NCBI GenBank assembly: GCA_045656705.1
Contig: JAZORR010000011.1
Location: forward strand, 22,034 to 86,033
Length of the DNA stretch: 64,000 bases
From: RGIG4576 sp045656705
Lineage (GTDB): Bacteria > Bacteroidota > Bacteroidia > Bacteroidales > Muribaculaceae
Direction of reading: 5' to 3'
Below, piece by piece: positions 26,114 to 34,831 of the stretch. A program made the position numbers and the translations under genes. Each line of letters begins with the position of its first letter. Position 1 is the stretch's first letter. Below the pieces are notes generated by a model. The model saw only the letters and a program-made list of their open reading frames with translations, was not told the origin of the DNA and did no database searches.

Positions 26114-27739
26114 TTACTTTTTATAAGCTTTTTCGTAGTACTTAATAAAGTTTTTCCATATTGCCTTTTTAGCAGTTCGTTTAGCCTTATCACTTGCTAA
26201 TTTGAATGAATCAGAGCTTGAATTTAAATACTCATATAAATAAGTAGAAATCTGATCCACTACACTACTATAATTTGAGTCAGTTCTATGAATTACCTTC
26301 ACACCAGATTGTTCAAATCCATCACCACATTTATTTAGTACCCATTGACCAAAACCAGACAAATCAGTAGTAATTGTAGGCACTCCAAATGCAACACTTT
26401 CCATAGGAGTGTATCCCCATGGTTCGTAGTATGATGCAAAGACAGTACAATCAAAACCAATTAATAGATCATAATAATCCATATTAAATATACCATCATT
26501 ACCATTCAAGTAACAAGGGACATATATAATGTGAACATTATCATTCATTTGGTTGCACATTCCTAAATAGCGCATTTTATTAAAGATTGCATCATCGCCG
26601 TAGTTATTAATATCATGAGTGATTACCTTATTTTCCAAATTGTTATTACACTTATTGGTAATATTCTCAATTAGGTCGGCACGAGCTTCTTTCATCCATG
26701 CAGGTACAAGAATAAACGCAACTATTTTTTTATCGCTATTAGTCCAAGAAGAACGAAGTACATTAATAGAATCGATGAAAGCATCTAAACCTTTATTTCT
26801 GAACTCATTTCTTCCTGATGTAGCAACAAATAAAGTATCATCACTATATTCTACTCCGGTAAGTGCTTTTGCTACTTCAATCAATTTAGCACGAGCAGCA
26901 GCTCGTTTTTGAGAAAATTCGGCTTTTACAGGAACAAAATCCAATTCAAAACCGTTTGGTGTAACGATTGGATCACGACCAATTAATTGCTTACATTCAA
27001 TAGCAGTAACATCACTTACAGTAGTAAATGAATCAGCTTGAAGAGCAGCAGTCTTTTCGAGTGAATGCTTTGACTGCATATTTAATTCATCAGCCATCTG
27101 GTCACCATTATAACCAGACATATAGTCATATAGAGGTTTGTTATTGCCACAAATACTTCTTCCGATGCTTGTGGCATGAGTAGTGAACACAGTATGAACA
27201 TTAGGCATTTGCTTCTTTAAATAAAGCAATCCCATACCTGTAGTCCATTCATCAAAATGTGCTATTACATCTATTGATTCAGTTTTTGATAAGTAATTAA
27301 CATAATCTTCAATTACTAATGCCGATGCGTAAGCAAACATACAAGATTCATCATAATCACCATAAGCGTGAAGTGAATCTACTTGATATTCATTCCACAT
27401 TTCGGCATACAATTCATCTTTATGTGTATAAAGTGATTTGTAATCCACCAAAATTACAATAGGATTTCCAGGAATATTCCATCTTCCTACTCTAACAGCA
27501 ACACCTTCGAGTAGATTATTATTTTTTCTCCACGATTGTAGAAGTCTTGGCGATTCTTTAAAAGAGTTTGATGTATTTTCTCTTCCAAAATCAGGACCTA
27601 TGAAAATCACTTTATCCTGAAATAAATTATTTAATGTATTAGCTTTTGTTGATAATACAGTATAAATTCCGCCAACTTTGTTACACACTTCCCAGCTTGT
27701 CTCAAAAATCAATTTTGAGTGCTTTTTGTTTTGGGCCAT
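26114..27739 (-). CDS. Glycogen synthase, GT3-like (eukaryote/fungus type)
   Basis: This 541-residue glycosyltransferase extends alpha-1,4-glucan chains. The N-terminus FETSWEVCNKVGGIYTVLSTKA matches the GT3 (Gys1-like) pattern 'EVxNKVGGIYTV' rather than the bacterial GlgA 'KVGGLGDV'. The acceptor region HFDEWTTGMGLLY and the C-terminal YYEPWGYTPMESVAFGVPTITTDLSGFG supply the donor site and the catalytic glutamate. GT3-type synthases occur in Bacteroidetes and are reported to use UDP-glucose; donor choice here is inferred. No glgC or glgB gene is in the window. A consensus promoter lies at 27778-27809. Confidence 0.92.
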   Translation of the reverse strand: MAQNKKHSKLIFETSWEVCNKVGGIYTVLSTKANTLNNLFQDKVIFIGPDFGRENTSNSFKESPRLLQSWRKNNNLLEGVAVRVGRWNIPGNPIVILVDYKSLYTHKDELYAEMWNEYQVDSLHAYGDYDESCMFAYASALVIEDYVNYLSKTESIDVIAHFDEWTTGMGLLYLKKQMPNVHTVFTTHATSIGRSICGNNKPLYDYMSGYNGDQMADELNMQSKHSLEKTAALQADSFTTVSDVTAIECKQLIGRDPIVTPNGFELDFVPVKAEFSQKRAAARAKLIEVAKALTGVEYSDDTLFVATSGRNEFRNKGLDAFIDSINVLRSSWTNSDKKIVAFILVPAWMKEARADLIENITNKCNNNLENKVITHDINNYGDDAIFNKMRYLGMCNQMNDNVHIIYVPCYLNGNDGIFNMDYYDLLIGFDCTVFASYYEPWGYTPMESVAFGVPTITTDLSGFGQWVLNKCGDGFEQSGVKVIHRTDSNYSSVVDQISTYLYEYLNSSSDSFKLASDKAKRTAKKAIWKNFIKYYEKAYKK

Positions 27740-27777
27740 AATTTATATAATCTTTCTTTTATTGTAAATTCAAAATG

Positions 27778-27809
27778 CAAAATTAATGCAATTATTTAAA
27801 ATATACAAA
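27778..27809 (-). promoter_or_regulatory. Predicted glycogen synthase promoter (perfect consensus)
   Basis: On the minus strand TTTG (27806-27809), a 20-nt spacer and TAATTTTG (27778-27785) match the Bacteroides consensus in full. The start codon at 27739 gives a leader of about 34 nt. Confidence 0.72.
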
Positions 27810-27959
27810 TTTACACCCCTCAATTCATTAGTTTATTTACAATAACCATTATAATATTATAAAAGTAGCACTTATTTGAAATAGTTTTTAGTCTTTAATG
27901 CTAAATATTTCATTTTTTTTCGTAAATTAGCAAAATATTAATTTAAAATCAATAATATT

Positions 27960-28322
27960 ATGGCAAATAAAAGAGATTTAAAGAAATACATCAAGAATGT
28001 ATGTGGCGATATTGCTGGAGAATGTATCTTTGCAAAATTCTACTTTGATGGAGTAGATTGTGAGAAAATGGATGATATTATCGTAAAGGCTGCAATTATG
28101 CAAACCAATATGATTGATAAAGTATCCGTTACATTTGATAAAACTCCTAAATCATTTGATAATGCTTGTGAATACAAGAAAGCAAGAAAAGCATATTTCA
28201 AAGGATGCTACAATCAATTAAAGAAAGAACTTAATGATGAAGTGAATGCAATTGTAGCAGAAATGAATGGTGCTATGACTAATGAACAAAAAGCTGCGAA
28301 TAAGGAAGCTTTAAATAAGTAA
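27960..28322 (+). CDS. Small hypothetical protein, Bacteroidales type
   Basis: This 120-residue soluble protein (MANKRDLKKYIKNVCGDIAG...) is predicted to be all helical, with a long charged C-terminal helix (YNQLKKELNDEVNAIVAEMN). It has no signal peptide or recognised domain. I recall similar 'MANKRDLKKxINxxCxxLxxE' proteins in Bacteroides and Prevotella, without a known role. It is followed 21 nt later by an acyltransferase gene in the same reading frame, and the two are probably co-transcribed. Confidence 0.8.
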   Translation: MANKRDLKKYIKNVCGDIAGECIFAKFYFDGVDCEKMDDIIVKAAIMQTNMIDKVSVTFDKTPKSFDNACEYKKARKAYFKGCYNQLKKELNDEVNAIVAEMNGAMTNEQKAANKEALNK

Positions 28323-28343
28323 TTTCTTCATATCATAAGAGTC

Positions 28344-28886
28344 TTGAATTTAGCAAAAAAAATATTTAACTGTTTAGGGTGGTCTTTGGAAATTAAAATT
28401 CCTGACTGCCCTAAATGTGTTATATGTATAGCTCCACACACAAGCAACTGGGATTTTTTTTATGCACAGTTAGCTTGTAAAATGCTTAAATGGAAAGCTG
28501 GTTTCCTTATGAAGGAAACATGGTTTTTCTTCCCTTTGAATTATATATTTAAGGCAATGGGTGGCATACCTGTACCACGAAATAAAAAAGGTTCAGATCT
28601 AACTAATGCCATCATTGATATGTTTAATAATTCGAAATCTCTTAAATTAGCAATCACTCCAGAAGGAACTCGAAAAAGAGTAGAAAATTGGAGAACTGGA
28701 ATTATAAGAATAGCTCATGGAGCTAATATACCTATCATAATGGCATATATTGATTACAAAAAGAAACATATAGGTATCACAGAAATTTTCCAGCCATCAG
28801 GAGACATTGATATAGATATGAAACATATAAAAAGTTTCTATGACGGCGTAAACGCTAAGTATCCACAAAAATTTTGTAATATATAA
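28344..28886 (+). CDS. PlsC-like 1-acylglycerol-3-phosphate acyltransferase family protein (TTG start)
   Basis: This 180-residue acyltransferase has the catalytic HTSNWDFFYA motif (H-x4-D, about residues 31-36) and the second motif TPEGTRKR (about residue 108). It would move an acyl chain onto a glycerol-phosphate or related acceptor at the inner membrane. It is shorter than canonical PlsC (about 240 residues) because the N-terminal membrane segment is lacking. The TTG at 28344 is chosen because the only stop upstream in frame is 21 nt away, no ATG or GTG lies between, and the next in-frame ATG is downstream of the catalytic motif. Confidence 0.85.
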   Translation: MNLAKKIFNCLGWSLEIKIPDCPKCVICIAPHTSNWDFFYAQLACKMLKWKAGFLMKETWFFFPLNYIFKAMGGIPVPRNKKGSDLTNAIIDMFNNSKSLKLAITPEGTRKRVENWRTGIIRIAHGANIPIIMAYIDYKKKHIGITEIFQPSGDIDIDMKHIKSFYDGVNAKYPQKFCNI

Positions 28887-28897
28887 TTTAGGAGCAT

Positions 28898-29692
28898 ATG
28901 GTGATTGGTAGAAAACTTAACGTATCGTTGATTGAAATTGATATAATTTGGAATAATAAAGAAGCTAATATCAAACAACTTGAAGATAGTATACAGAAAC
29001 TACCAAAAGGTACTGATATTGTGATTCTTCCTGAATTATTTTCTACTGGATTCAATCTTGAGGATGCTAATACTATGATTAATTCAGCTGAAAGAAACAC
29101 ACAAGAAACTATACAAATAATAAAACAATTATCATCTAAATATCATATTGCTATAGCCGGTAGTTTCATGGCAAAAACAGCTGATAAAATATATAATCGT
29201 GCTTTTTTTATAGAAAGTTCAGGTGAAGAAACTTTTTATGATAAACGACATATTTTCAGTATTGGTGGAGAACAAGATATTTTTACAGCTGGAACCAAAG
29301 TACCTCCTATCATAAGATATAGAGGGTGGAATATTATGCTATCCATTTGTTATGATTTGAGATTCCCAGTGTGGCTAAACAATTCAAATTGCAAATATGA
29401 TATGCTGATTATAGTGGCAAATTGGCCCAAAGCTCGAGATTATGTGTGGCAACATTTATTAATAGCAAGAGCTATTGAAAATGAGTGCTATGTATGTGGG
29501 TGTAATCGTATTGGCAATAGTCCTTCAGGTATAGAATATATAGGCAACTCTATGGTTATAGATTTTAGGGGACAGATTGTTTCTAATAAATCGGACAATA
29601 TTATTTCAGCCACATTAAGTTCTGAGAAACTTTTAAGTTTCAGACAAAATTTTCCTGTGTGGAAAGACTTTGATGAATTTAAACTAATCTAA
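28898..29692 (+). CDS. Nitrilase-superfamily amidase (YafV/omega-amidase type)
   Basis: This 264-residue carbon-nitrogen hydrolase has the Glu-Lys-Cys triad in LPELFSTGF (about residue 50), YDKRHIFSIGGE (about residue 112) and SICYDLRFPVW (about residue 146). The SIGGE and FPVW context resembles YafV/Nit2, which remove alpha-ketoglutaramate and similar amides as metabolite repair. A Shine-Dalgarno-like GGAG lies 6 nt before the ATG, which is unusual in this window. It is the last gene of the plus-strand group at 27960-29692. Confidence 0.9.
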   Translation: MVIGRKLNVSLIEIDIIWNNKEANIKQLEDSIQKLPKGTDIVILPELFSTGFNLEDANTMINSAERNTQETIQIIKQLSSKYHIAIAGSFMAKTADKIYNRAFFIESSGEETFYDKRHIFSIGGEQDIFTAGTKVPPIIRYRGWNIMLSICYDLRFPVWLNNSNCKYDMLIIVANWPKARDYVWQHLLIARAIENECYVCGCNRIGNSPSGIEYIGNSMVIDFRGQIVSNKSDNIISATLSSEKLLSFRQNFPVWKDFDEFKLI

Positions 29693-29694
29693 TA

Positions 29695-29733
29695 AATAAT
29701 GTTTGAATTTGTCAAATTCAAACATTATTTACT
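29695..29733. terminator. Bidirectional terminator, 16-bp perfect stem
   Basis: Arms 29695-29710 and 29714-29729 are perfectly complementary around GTC. It separates the convergent amidase and U32 protease genes. Confidence 0.82.
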
Positions 29734-29737
29734 CTTA

Positions 29738-31582
29738 TTAACCTATTCTTTTTATTCTCATTTCACAATTAGAACAATCAGTTTCAATAAGCAACTTTAC
29801 TCTTTCATTGGTGAGATATAATTTTTGAGGCAATTTATTATTAGCCCTTCTGCATACTCCTAACTCTCGTAGTATACAATATCTGGTATGCATCAAGACT
29901 TCCTCACCAACAAATTCAAAATTTGGATGCTCTAATGCTGGCTGTATATTATTTACACCATGTGAACGATAAAATTCAGCACTTTTTTTATTTGCAACAT
30001 TATCGGTATAATCTAAGTTTTCTTTAAAATAATGAGCATCACGATCTTCATTTCTGCGATACTCATATTTATAATTTGCACATTGTGCATTATCAAGCAA
30101 TTCTAATGCTTTTCTCTTCAAATCAGCTAAAAATGAGTTTGGTATAAATAAATCGCCTAAAACTTCCACCTTATCAATCTCATAAATAGTGTTACCAGTT
30201 TTCTTTAGTAACTCTATCTGACGACTTCCTTGAAAGCTTTTAGCTTCTTGAAGCGTAGCATCTAATTCAGAGATTGCCGTAACGGAATTACCTCTTTCGT
30301 CGACAGCATCAAGACACAAAACATTCCCTACATTTCTCAATTTGAAATGTGTGATTATTTTGCGAATTGAATTGTACTTTTCTAATAACTCACTGTATTT
30401 CTTGTCATAAGTGCGATATAGAATTGTCCCTTTATTTATTTTCAAAGGATACGATGTATAAATTAAATCTCCCTCAATTCTATTAGCACGAAATCCTTCA
30501 TATTCATTTTCAGTATTAAAGAAACTAAAACCATCACCATTAGTAAGTGTTACGTTCGTTTTAACTTTAATAATATTTCCACGAGACATCACAACCTCTC
30601 CAATTTCTTCTCCTAATGATTTAGGTGTATTAATAGAGGCTATACTATGTCCATTGGGTAAATTTCTATTTTTTAAATAATATGAAGTAAAACTACGGTT
30701 AAAGACTTTATTTAATTGTGGGGTAAAGCCATATTCTGAATATCCACAAGAACTTCTTTCGTATTTATCACTATTATCATCAATAAATTCATCAATTTTC
30801 TGACGATAGTAAGCCACCACATTCTTTACATAATCGACATCTTTAAGCCTACCCTCAATTTTAAATGAAGATACACCTGCTTGTATCAAAGATTCAATGT
30901 TTGAACTTTGATTTAAATCTTTCAATGAAAGTAGATGCTTGTTCTTTATTATAACATTATTATGTTCGTCTTCTAAATTATATGCCAAACGACAGAATTG
31001 AGCACACTCTCCCCTATTAGCACTTCTTTGACGGCAAGCAAAACTCAAACCACATCTACCACTATAACTCACACATAGAGCTCCATGTATAAATGCTTCT
31101 AATGGTATCTTAACATTATCCTTAATAGATTTTATCTCTGATATAGTAAGTTCTCTTGCTAAAACAATTTGAGAGAATCCCACTTCTTCAAGAAATTTAG
31201 CCTTCTCAATCGTACGTATATCACATTGAGTACTTGCATGCAAAGCTATTGGAGGTAAATTCATCCTCAAGATTCCCATATCTTGTACAATCAATGCATC
31301 TACTCCTATCTTATATAATTGATGAATTAATGATTCAACTGCTTCTATTTCGTCATCATAAATTATAGTATTAATAGTAACATATACCTTAACATTAAAT
31401 TGATGAGCAAAATCTACCGTACGCTTTATATCTTCTAATGAGTTTCCAGCCATTGATCTTGCTCCAAACTTAGAAGCACCCATATATATAGCATCTGCAC
31501 CACACTTGATAGCTTCTATTGCAATATCAGCATTCTTTGCGGGTGACAACAATTCCAATTTAATTTTATTTTGTTTTGCCAT
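29738..31582 (-). CDS. U32 family peptidase-like protein (RlhA-type with DUF3656)
   Basis: This 614-residue protein has an N-terminal U32 'collagenase-like' TIM barrel (ELLSPAKNADIAIEAIKCGADAIY) and a cysteine cluster near residues 175-197 (GRCGLSFACRQ...CAQFCR) that in the family binds an iron-sulfur cluster. The remainder corresponds to DUF3656 plus a C-terminal region. U32 members such as E. coli RlhA, TrhP and UbiU/V act in RNA hydroxylation or ubiquinone synthesis, so 'peptidase' is probably a misnomer; RlhA has the same domain order. It ends a long minus-strand run, 5 nt after metA. Confidence 0.88.
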   Translation of the reverse strand: MAKQNKIKLELLSPAKNADIAIEAIKCGADAIYMGASKFGARSMAGNSLEDIKRTVDFAHQFNVKVYVTINTIIYDDEIEAVESLIHQLYKIGVDALIVQDMGILRMNLPPIALHASTQCDIRTIEKAKFLEEVGFSQIVLARELTISEIKSIKDNVKIPLEAFIHGALCVSYSGRCGLSFACRQRSANRGECAQFCRLAYNLEDEHNNVIIKNKHLLSLKDLNQSSNIESLIQAGVSSFKIEGRLKDVDYVKNVVAYYRQKIDEFIDDNSDKYERSSCGYSEYGFTPQLNKVFNRSFTSYYLKNRNLPNGHSIASINTPKSLGEEIGEVVMSRGNIIKVKTNVTLTNGDGFSFFNTENEYEGFRANRIEGDLIYTSYPLKINKGTILYRTYDKKYSELLEKYNSIRKIITHFKLRNVGNVLCLDAVDERGNSVTAISELDATLQEAKSFQGSRQIELLKKTGNTIYEIDKVEVLGDLFIPNSFLADLKRKALELLDNAQCANYKYEYRRNEDRDAHYFKENLDYTDNVANKKSAEFYRSHGVNNIQPALEHPNFEFVGEEVLMHTRYCILRELGVCRRANNKLPQKLYLTNERVKLLIETDCSNCEMRIKRIG

Positions 31583-31587
31583 ATTAT

Positions 31588-32505
31588 TTACTTAATCTTT
31601 CTTATATCGTATGGAGTTTCTTGATAAACAAAATAATTTAACCAATTAGAATATAGAAGATGTGCATGTGAACGCCATCTTACTATAACTTCATTTTCAG
31701 GATTATCTTCATAATAATAATTATCGGGTATATGAGGATTTAATCCTAAATTCAAATCTCTATGATACTCAAAATCCAAAGTATTAGGTGAATATTCAGG
31801 ATGCCCAAGAATATAAAATTCTCGTCCTCCTCTACCCATTACCATATATACTCCACATTTTTCACCTTCAGAAATTACCTCAAGCTCACTATGCTTAATA
31901 ATATCATCTTTTTGTACTGTACTATGACGACTATGTGGTGCATAAAATAAATCATCAAAACCACGGAAAATAGGATTTTTATGATTATTTATTTTATGTT
32001 CAAATACACCCGATAACTTAGATTTAAGTAAAATTTTCTCAATACCATATCTATGGTACAAACCTGCTAAACCAGCCCAACATATATAAATTGTAGAAGT
32101 GACATGAGTTTTTGCCCAATTAAAAACCTCTTCTATTTTACCCCAATAATCCACTTCTTTATAATCGAGTTTTTCCACAGGTGCACCAGTGATAATAAAT
32201 CCATCATAATTTGAATTTTTCACCTCGTCAAATTTCTTATAAAAAGTATCTAAATGTTCTCGAGGAGTATTTTTACTTTGATGTCCATCAATCTCGATTA
32301 AATCTAATTCAATTTGCAATGGCGTATTTGACAATAAACGTAATAAATCTGTTTCTGCCATAATTTTCAATGGCATTAAATTTAATACCCCTATTCTTAG
32401 CGGACGAATATCTTGACTTGATGCTCTTTGTTCATCAATAACAAATATATTTTCATTCTTGAGCTCCTCTACTGCAGGCAATGACAATGGCACTCTTACT
32501 GGCAT
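31588..32505 (-). CDS. metA: Homoserine O-acyltransferase, predicted acetyl-CoA dependent
   Basis: This 305-residue enzyme makes the first committed step of methionine synthesis. The catalytic cysteine is C142 in YICWAGLAG and the glutamate/histidine partners lie in the C-terminal half (MGRGGREFYILGHPEYSP). Residue 111, in TGAPVE, is glutamate; in the published MetA comparison (Zubieta and colleagues) Glu at 111 selects acetyl-CoA and Gly selects succinyl-CoA, so I predict O-acetylhomoserine. The segment after C142 reads WAGLAG where most members have WGAQA. It sits between the PHP phosphatase and U32 genes in the long minus run. Confidence 0.92.
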   Translation of the reverse strand: MPVRVPLSLPAVEELKNENIFVIDEQRASSQDIRPLRIGVLNLMPLKIMAETDLLRLLSNTPLQIELDLIEIDGHQSKNTPREHLDTFYKKFDEVKNSNYDGFIITGAPVEKLDYKEVDYWGKIEEVFNWAKTHVTSTIYICWAGLAGLYHRYGIEKILLKSKLSGVFEHKINNHKNPIFRGFDDLFYAPHSRHSTVQKDDIIKHSELEVISEGEKCGVYMVMGRGGREFYILGHPEYSPNTLDFEYHRDLNLGLNPHIPDNYYYEDNPENEVIVRWRSHAHLLYSNWLNYFVYQETPYDIRKIK

Positions 32506-32522
32506 AATCTAACAATTTTGAA

Positions 32523-33335
32523 TTAATCACATAACAATTTAATAGCTTCACATCTACCATAATTAATTCTTTCAGGATAATGTACATCAGAATTAATGAG
32601 TATAGTATTATTGCAATCCTTTAACCAATTGAAATATCTTTGATTAGGGAAGAATCGTTGATATTCCGAAAATGCTTTTGTATTAACTTCAATTACTAAC
32701 TTATGATCGAGAATTGAGTCAAAAACATCCTTTACTATTTTTTTATACCATTCGGTATCCTCAATTCCATTTTGAAAGGAATTTGCATTATTTGCTATTT
32801 TATCAAAATGACATATTACATCAAATCCACCTTTTTCAATCATTTTTAAAGTTTGATTATAGAATTGAGTAACAACATATCTAATATCATTCTCAAAATA
32901 TTCATTCATTTTTCGCTTAAAGTCAACTGGAGAACCATCAATATCTACAAAGATAGATTTATCTTTTAAACTAGGTATAAAATGAATTGAACTTAGTTTG
33001 TAATCTAAGGGTAACGAGCTAAAATAATCATTGGATGCACACCAGTCATCATTTAAGTAATCTATTTCCATTGATGCAAATATCTCTATCTGATGACTAT
33101 ATGCATTCTTTAATCGTTTAATTTCATTTATATATGTAGGCACATCACCTATACTCATATTACATGGTGAAACCAATGGGATGGGCGAATGTGGAGAAAA
33201 GCCAAGATGTGTAAAACCTTGGTTTATAGCTTCTATCACAAAAACCTCCATTTTTGCTCTACCATCACAGAATTGAGTGTGAGAATGAAAATTATATTTA
33301 TCTGTGGTAGATATGATATGTTTGAAATCTATCAT
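32523..33335 (-). CDS. PHP-family phosphatase, histidinol-phosphatase-like
   Basis: This 270-residue metal-dependent hydrolase has the PHP signature NFHSHTQFCDGRAKMEVF (about residues 15-32), GFSPHSP, a later FASMEIDYL, ICHFDK and a C-terminal INSDVHYPERI, which supply the three-metal site. The sequence pattern is that of HisK/HisJ histidinol-phosphatases (histidine synthesis) rather than polymerase-associated PHP. There is no other his gene nearby, so another phosphoester is possible. The gaps to cstA and metA are 13 and 17 nt. Confidence 0.85.
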   Translation of the reverse strand: MIDFKHIISTTDKYNFHSHTQFCDGRAKMEVFVIEAINQGFTHLGFSPHSPIPLVSPCNMSIGDVPTYINEIKRLKNAYSHQIEIFASMEIDYLNDDWCASNDYFSSLPLDYKLSSIHFIPSLKDKSIFVDIDGSPVDFKRKMNEYFENDIRYVVTQFYNQTLKMIEKGGFDVICHFDKIANNANSFQNGIEDTEWYKKIVKDVFDSILDHKLVIEVNTKAFSEYQRFFPNQRYFNWLKDCNNTILINSDVHYPERINYGRCEAIKLLCD

Positions 33336-33348
33336 CTTTTCTCTAAAC

Positions 33349-34818
33349 TTAATTCTTTAATTTTTTATAAAAAATATATGTGAAAATAAACGATATAAAA
33401 GAGGCAATTATAATAGATATAAAATAATCAACATTATAATTTTGTAATAAGCTAAAATTTCTAACAAGATATTCTGCTAATTGGTTGTCGAAGCTACCCC
33501 CCTCAGGTGCATAAATAATATAACTTACACACACCATTGTCATAAAGATGGCCGGTATAAGAGTAATTATATATAATTTCTTGTTCTTTGCTAAATAAAC
33601 AGTAAGAGCCCACAATGTGAATACTGATAATGCCTGATTACACCATCCAAAATATCTCCATAAAACTTGAAAATTAATTTGCATTATTATATACGATGCA
33701 ATAAATATTGGTATCGAAACAAGTAATCGCTTAAATATTGAATCTTGTTTAAAATGCATAAAATCTGCAACAATTAGTCGAGCTGTTCGGAGAGCTGTAT
33801 CGCCTGATGTTATTGGCGCAGCTATTACTCCTAATATAGCTAATACTCCACCAAATCTTCCAAGCCAAGTTATCGATATTTCATTTACAAGTGGAGAAGC
33901 ACTATTATGACCTAAATAATTAGTGAGTTCTACAAAACTTCCTTTGAAAAAAGCAATTGCAGCAGCTGCCCAAATTAAAGCTACTATCCCTTCTGCTACC
34001 ATTGCACCATAAAACACTCTCCTACCAAGGTTTTCGTTTTTGATACATCTTGCCATTAAGGGTGACTGAGTGGCATGAAATCCAGAAATAGCTCCACATG
34101 CAATTGATACAAACATCATTGGAAATATTGGATGAGACTCAGCTTCGGGGTATCTATTATATAGTCCATCTGTAAACTCTGGTATATATTGCAAATTAGT
34201 AAGTAAAACCACAAAAATACCAATCGCCATAAATAACAATGCAAAACCAAATATAGGATATAAATTACCTATTAATTTATCAATTGGTAATAATGTAGCA
34301 AGTATATAATAAATAAATATTATCACAATCCAAAATTGCACATCGAAAATATTAGGCGTTAATTGTGCCAATAATTGTGCTGGGTTTATCACAAAAACTG
34401 CTCCTACCAGTATCATTAAGATTAAAGCGAAACCTCGCATTATTTGCTTTGTTGTGTTCCCTAATTGTTCACCCACAAGTTCAGGTAAAGACGCTCCATT
34501 TTTTTTAATAGAGAGCATTCCAGAAATGTAATCATGCACAGCACCTCCAAATATTGTTCCTATAGAAATCCAAATAAATGCAGAAGGACCATACATGATA
34601 CCCATTATAGCTCCAAAGATAGGACCAAGACCTGCAATATTGAGGAATTGAATTAAAAATACATTCCATGTAGGCATTGGTATATAGTCAACACCATCTT
34701 GCATTACATAGGCAGGTGTTTTCTTATTAGAGTCAACACCTACAACTTTTTCTACAAATGCTCCATAGATGAAATATCCACCTATTAAAACTATTAATGA
34801 TATTAAAAACGAAAACAT
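33349..34818 (-). CDS. Carbon starvation protein A family transporter
   Basis: This 489-residue membrane protein has about twelve hydrophobic segments. The N-terminus FVEKVVGVDSNKKTPAYVMQDGVDY, PTWNVFLIQFLNIAGLGPIFGAI and GAVHDYISGMLSIKKNGASLPEL are typical of CstA, which takes up peptides or pyruvate during carbon limitation. It is shorter than E. coli CstA (about 700 residues) and matches the compact Bacteroidetes form. It may provide import for the adjacent peptidases, which is inference. Confidence 0.93.
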   Translation of the reverse strand: MFSFLISLIVLIGGYFIYGAFVEKVVGVDSNKKTPAYVMQDGVDYIPMPTWNVFLIQFLNIAGLGPIFGAIMGIMYGPSAFIWISIGTIFGGAVHDYISGMLSIKKNGASLPELVGEQLGNTTKQIMRGFALILMILVGAVFVINPAQLLAQLTPNIFDVQFWIVIIFIYYILATLLPIDKLIGNLYPIFGFALLFMAIGIFVVLLTNLQYIPEFTDGLYNRYPEAESHPIFPMMFVSIACGAISGFHATQSPLMARCIKNENLGRRVFYGAMVAEGIVALIWAAAAIAFFKGSFVELTNYLGHNSASPLVNEISITWLGRFGGVLAILGVIAAPITSGDTALRTARLIVADFMHFKQDSIFKRLLVSIPIFIASYIIMQINFQVLWRYFGWCNQALSVFTLWALTVYLAKNKKLYIITLIPAIFMTMVCVSYIIYAPEGGSFDNQLAEYLVRNFSLLQNYNVDYFISIIIASFISFIFTYIFYKKLKN

Positions 34819-34831
34819 AATAAAAGCTTTT

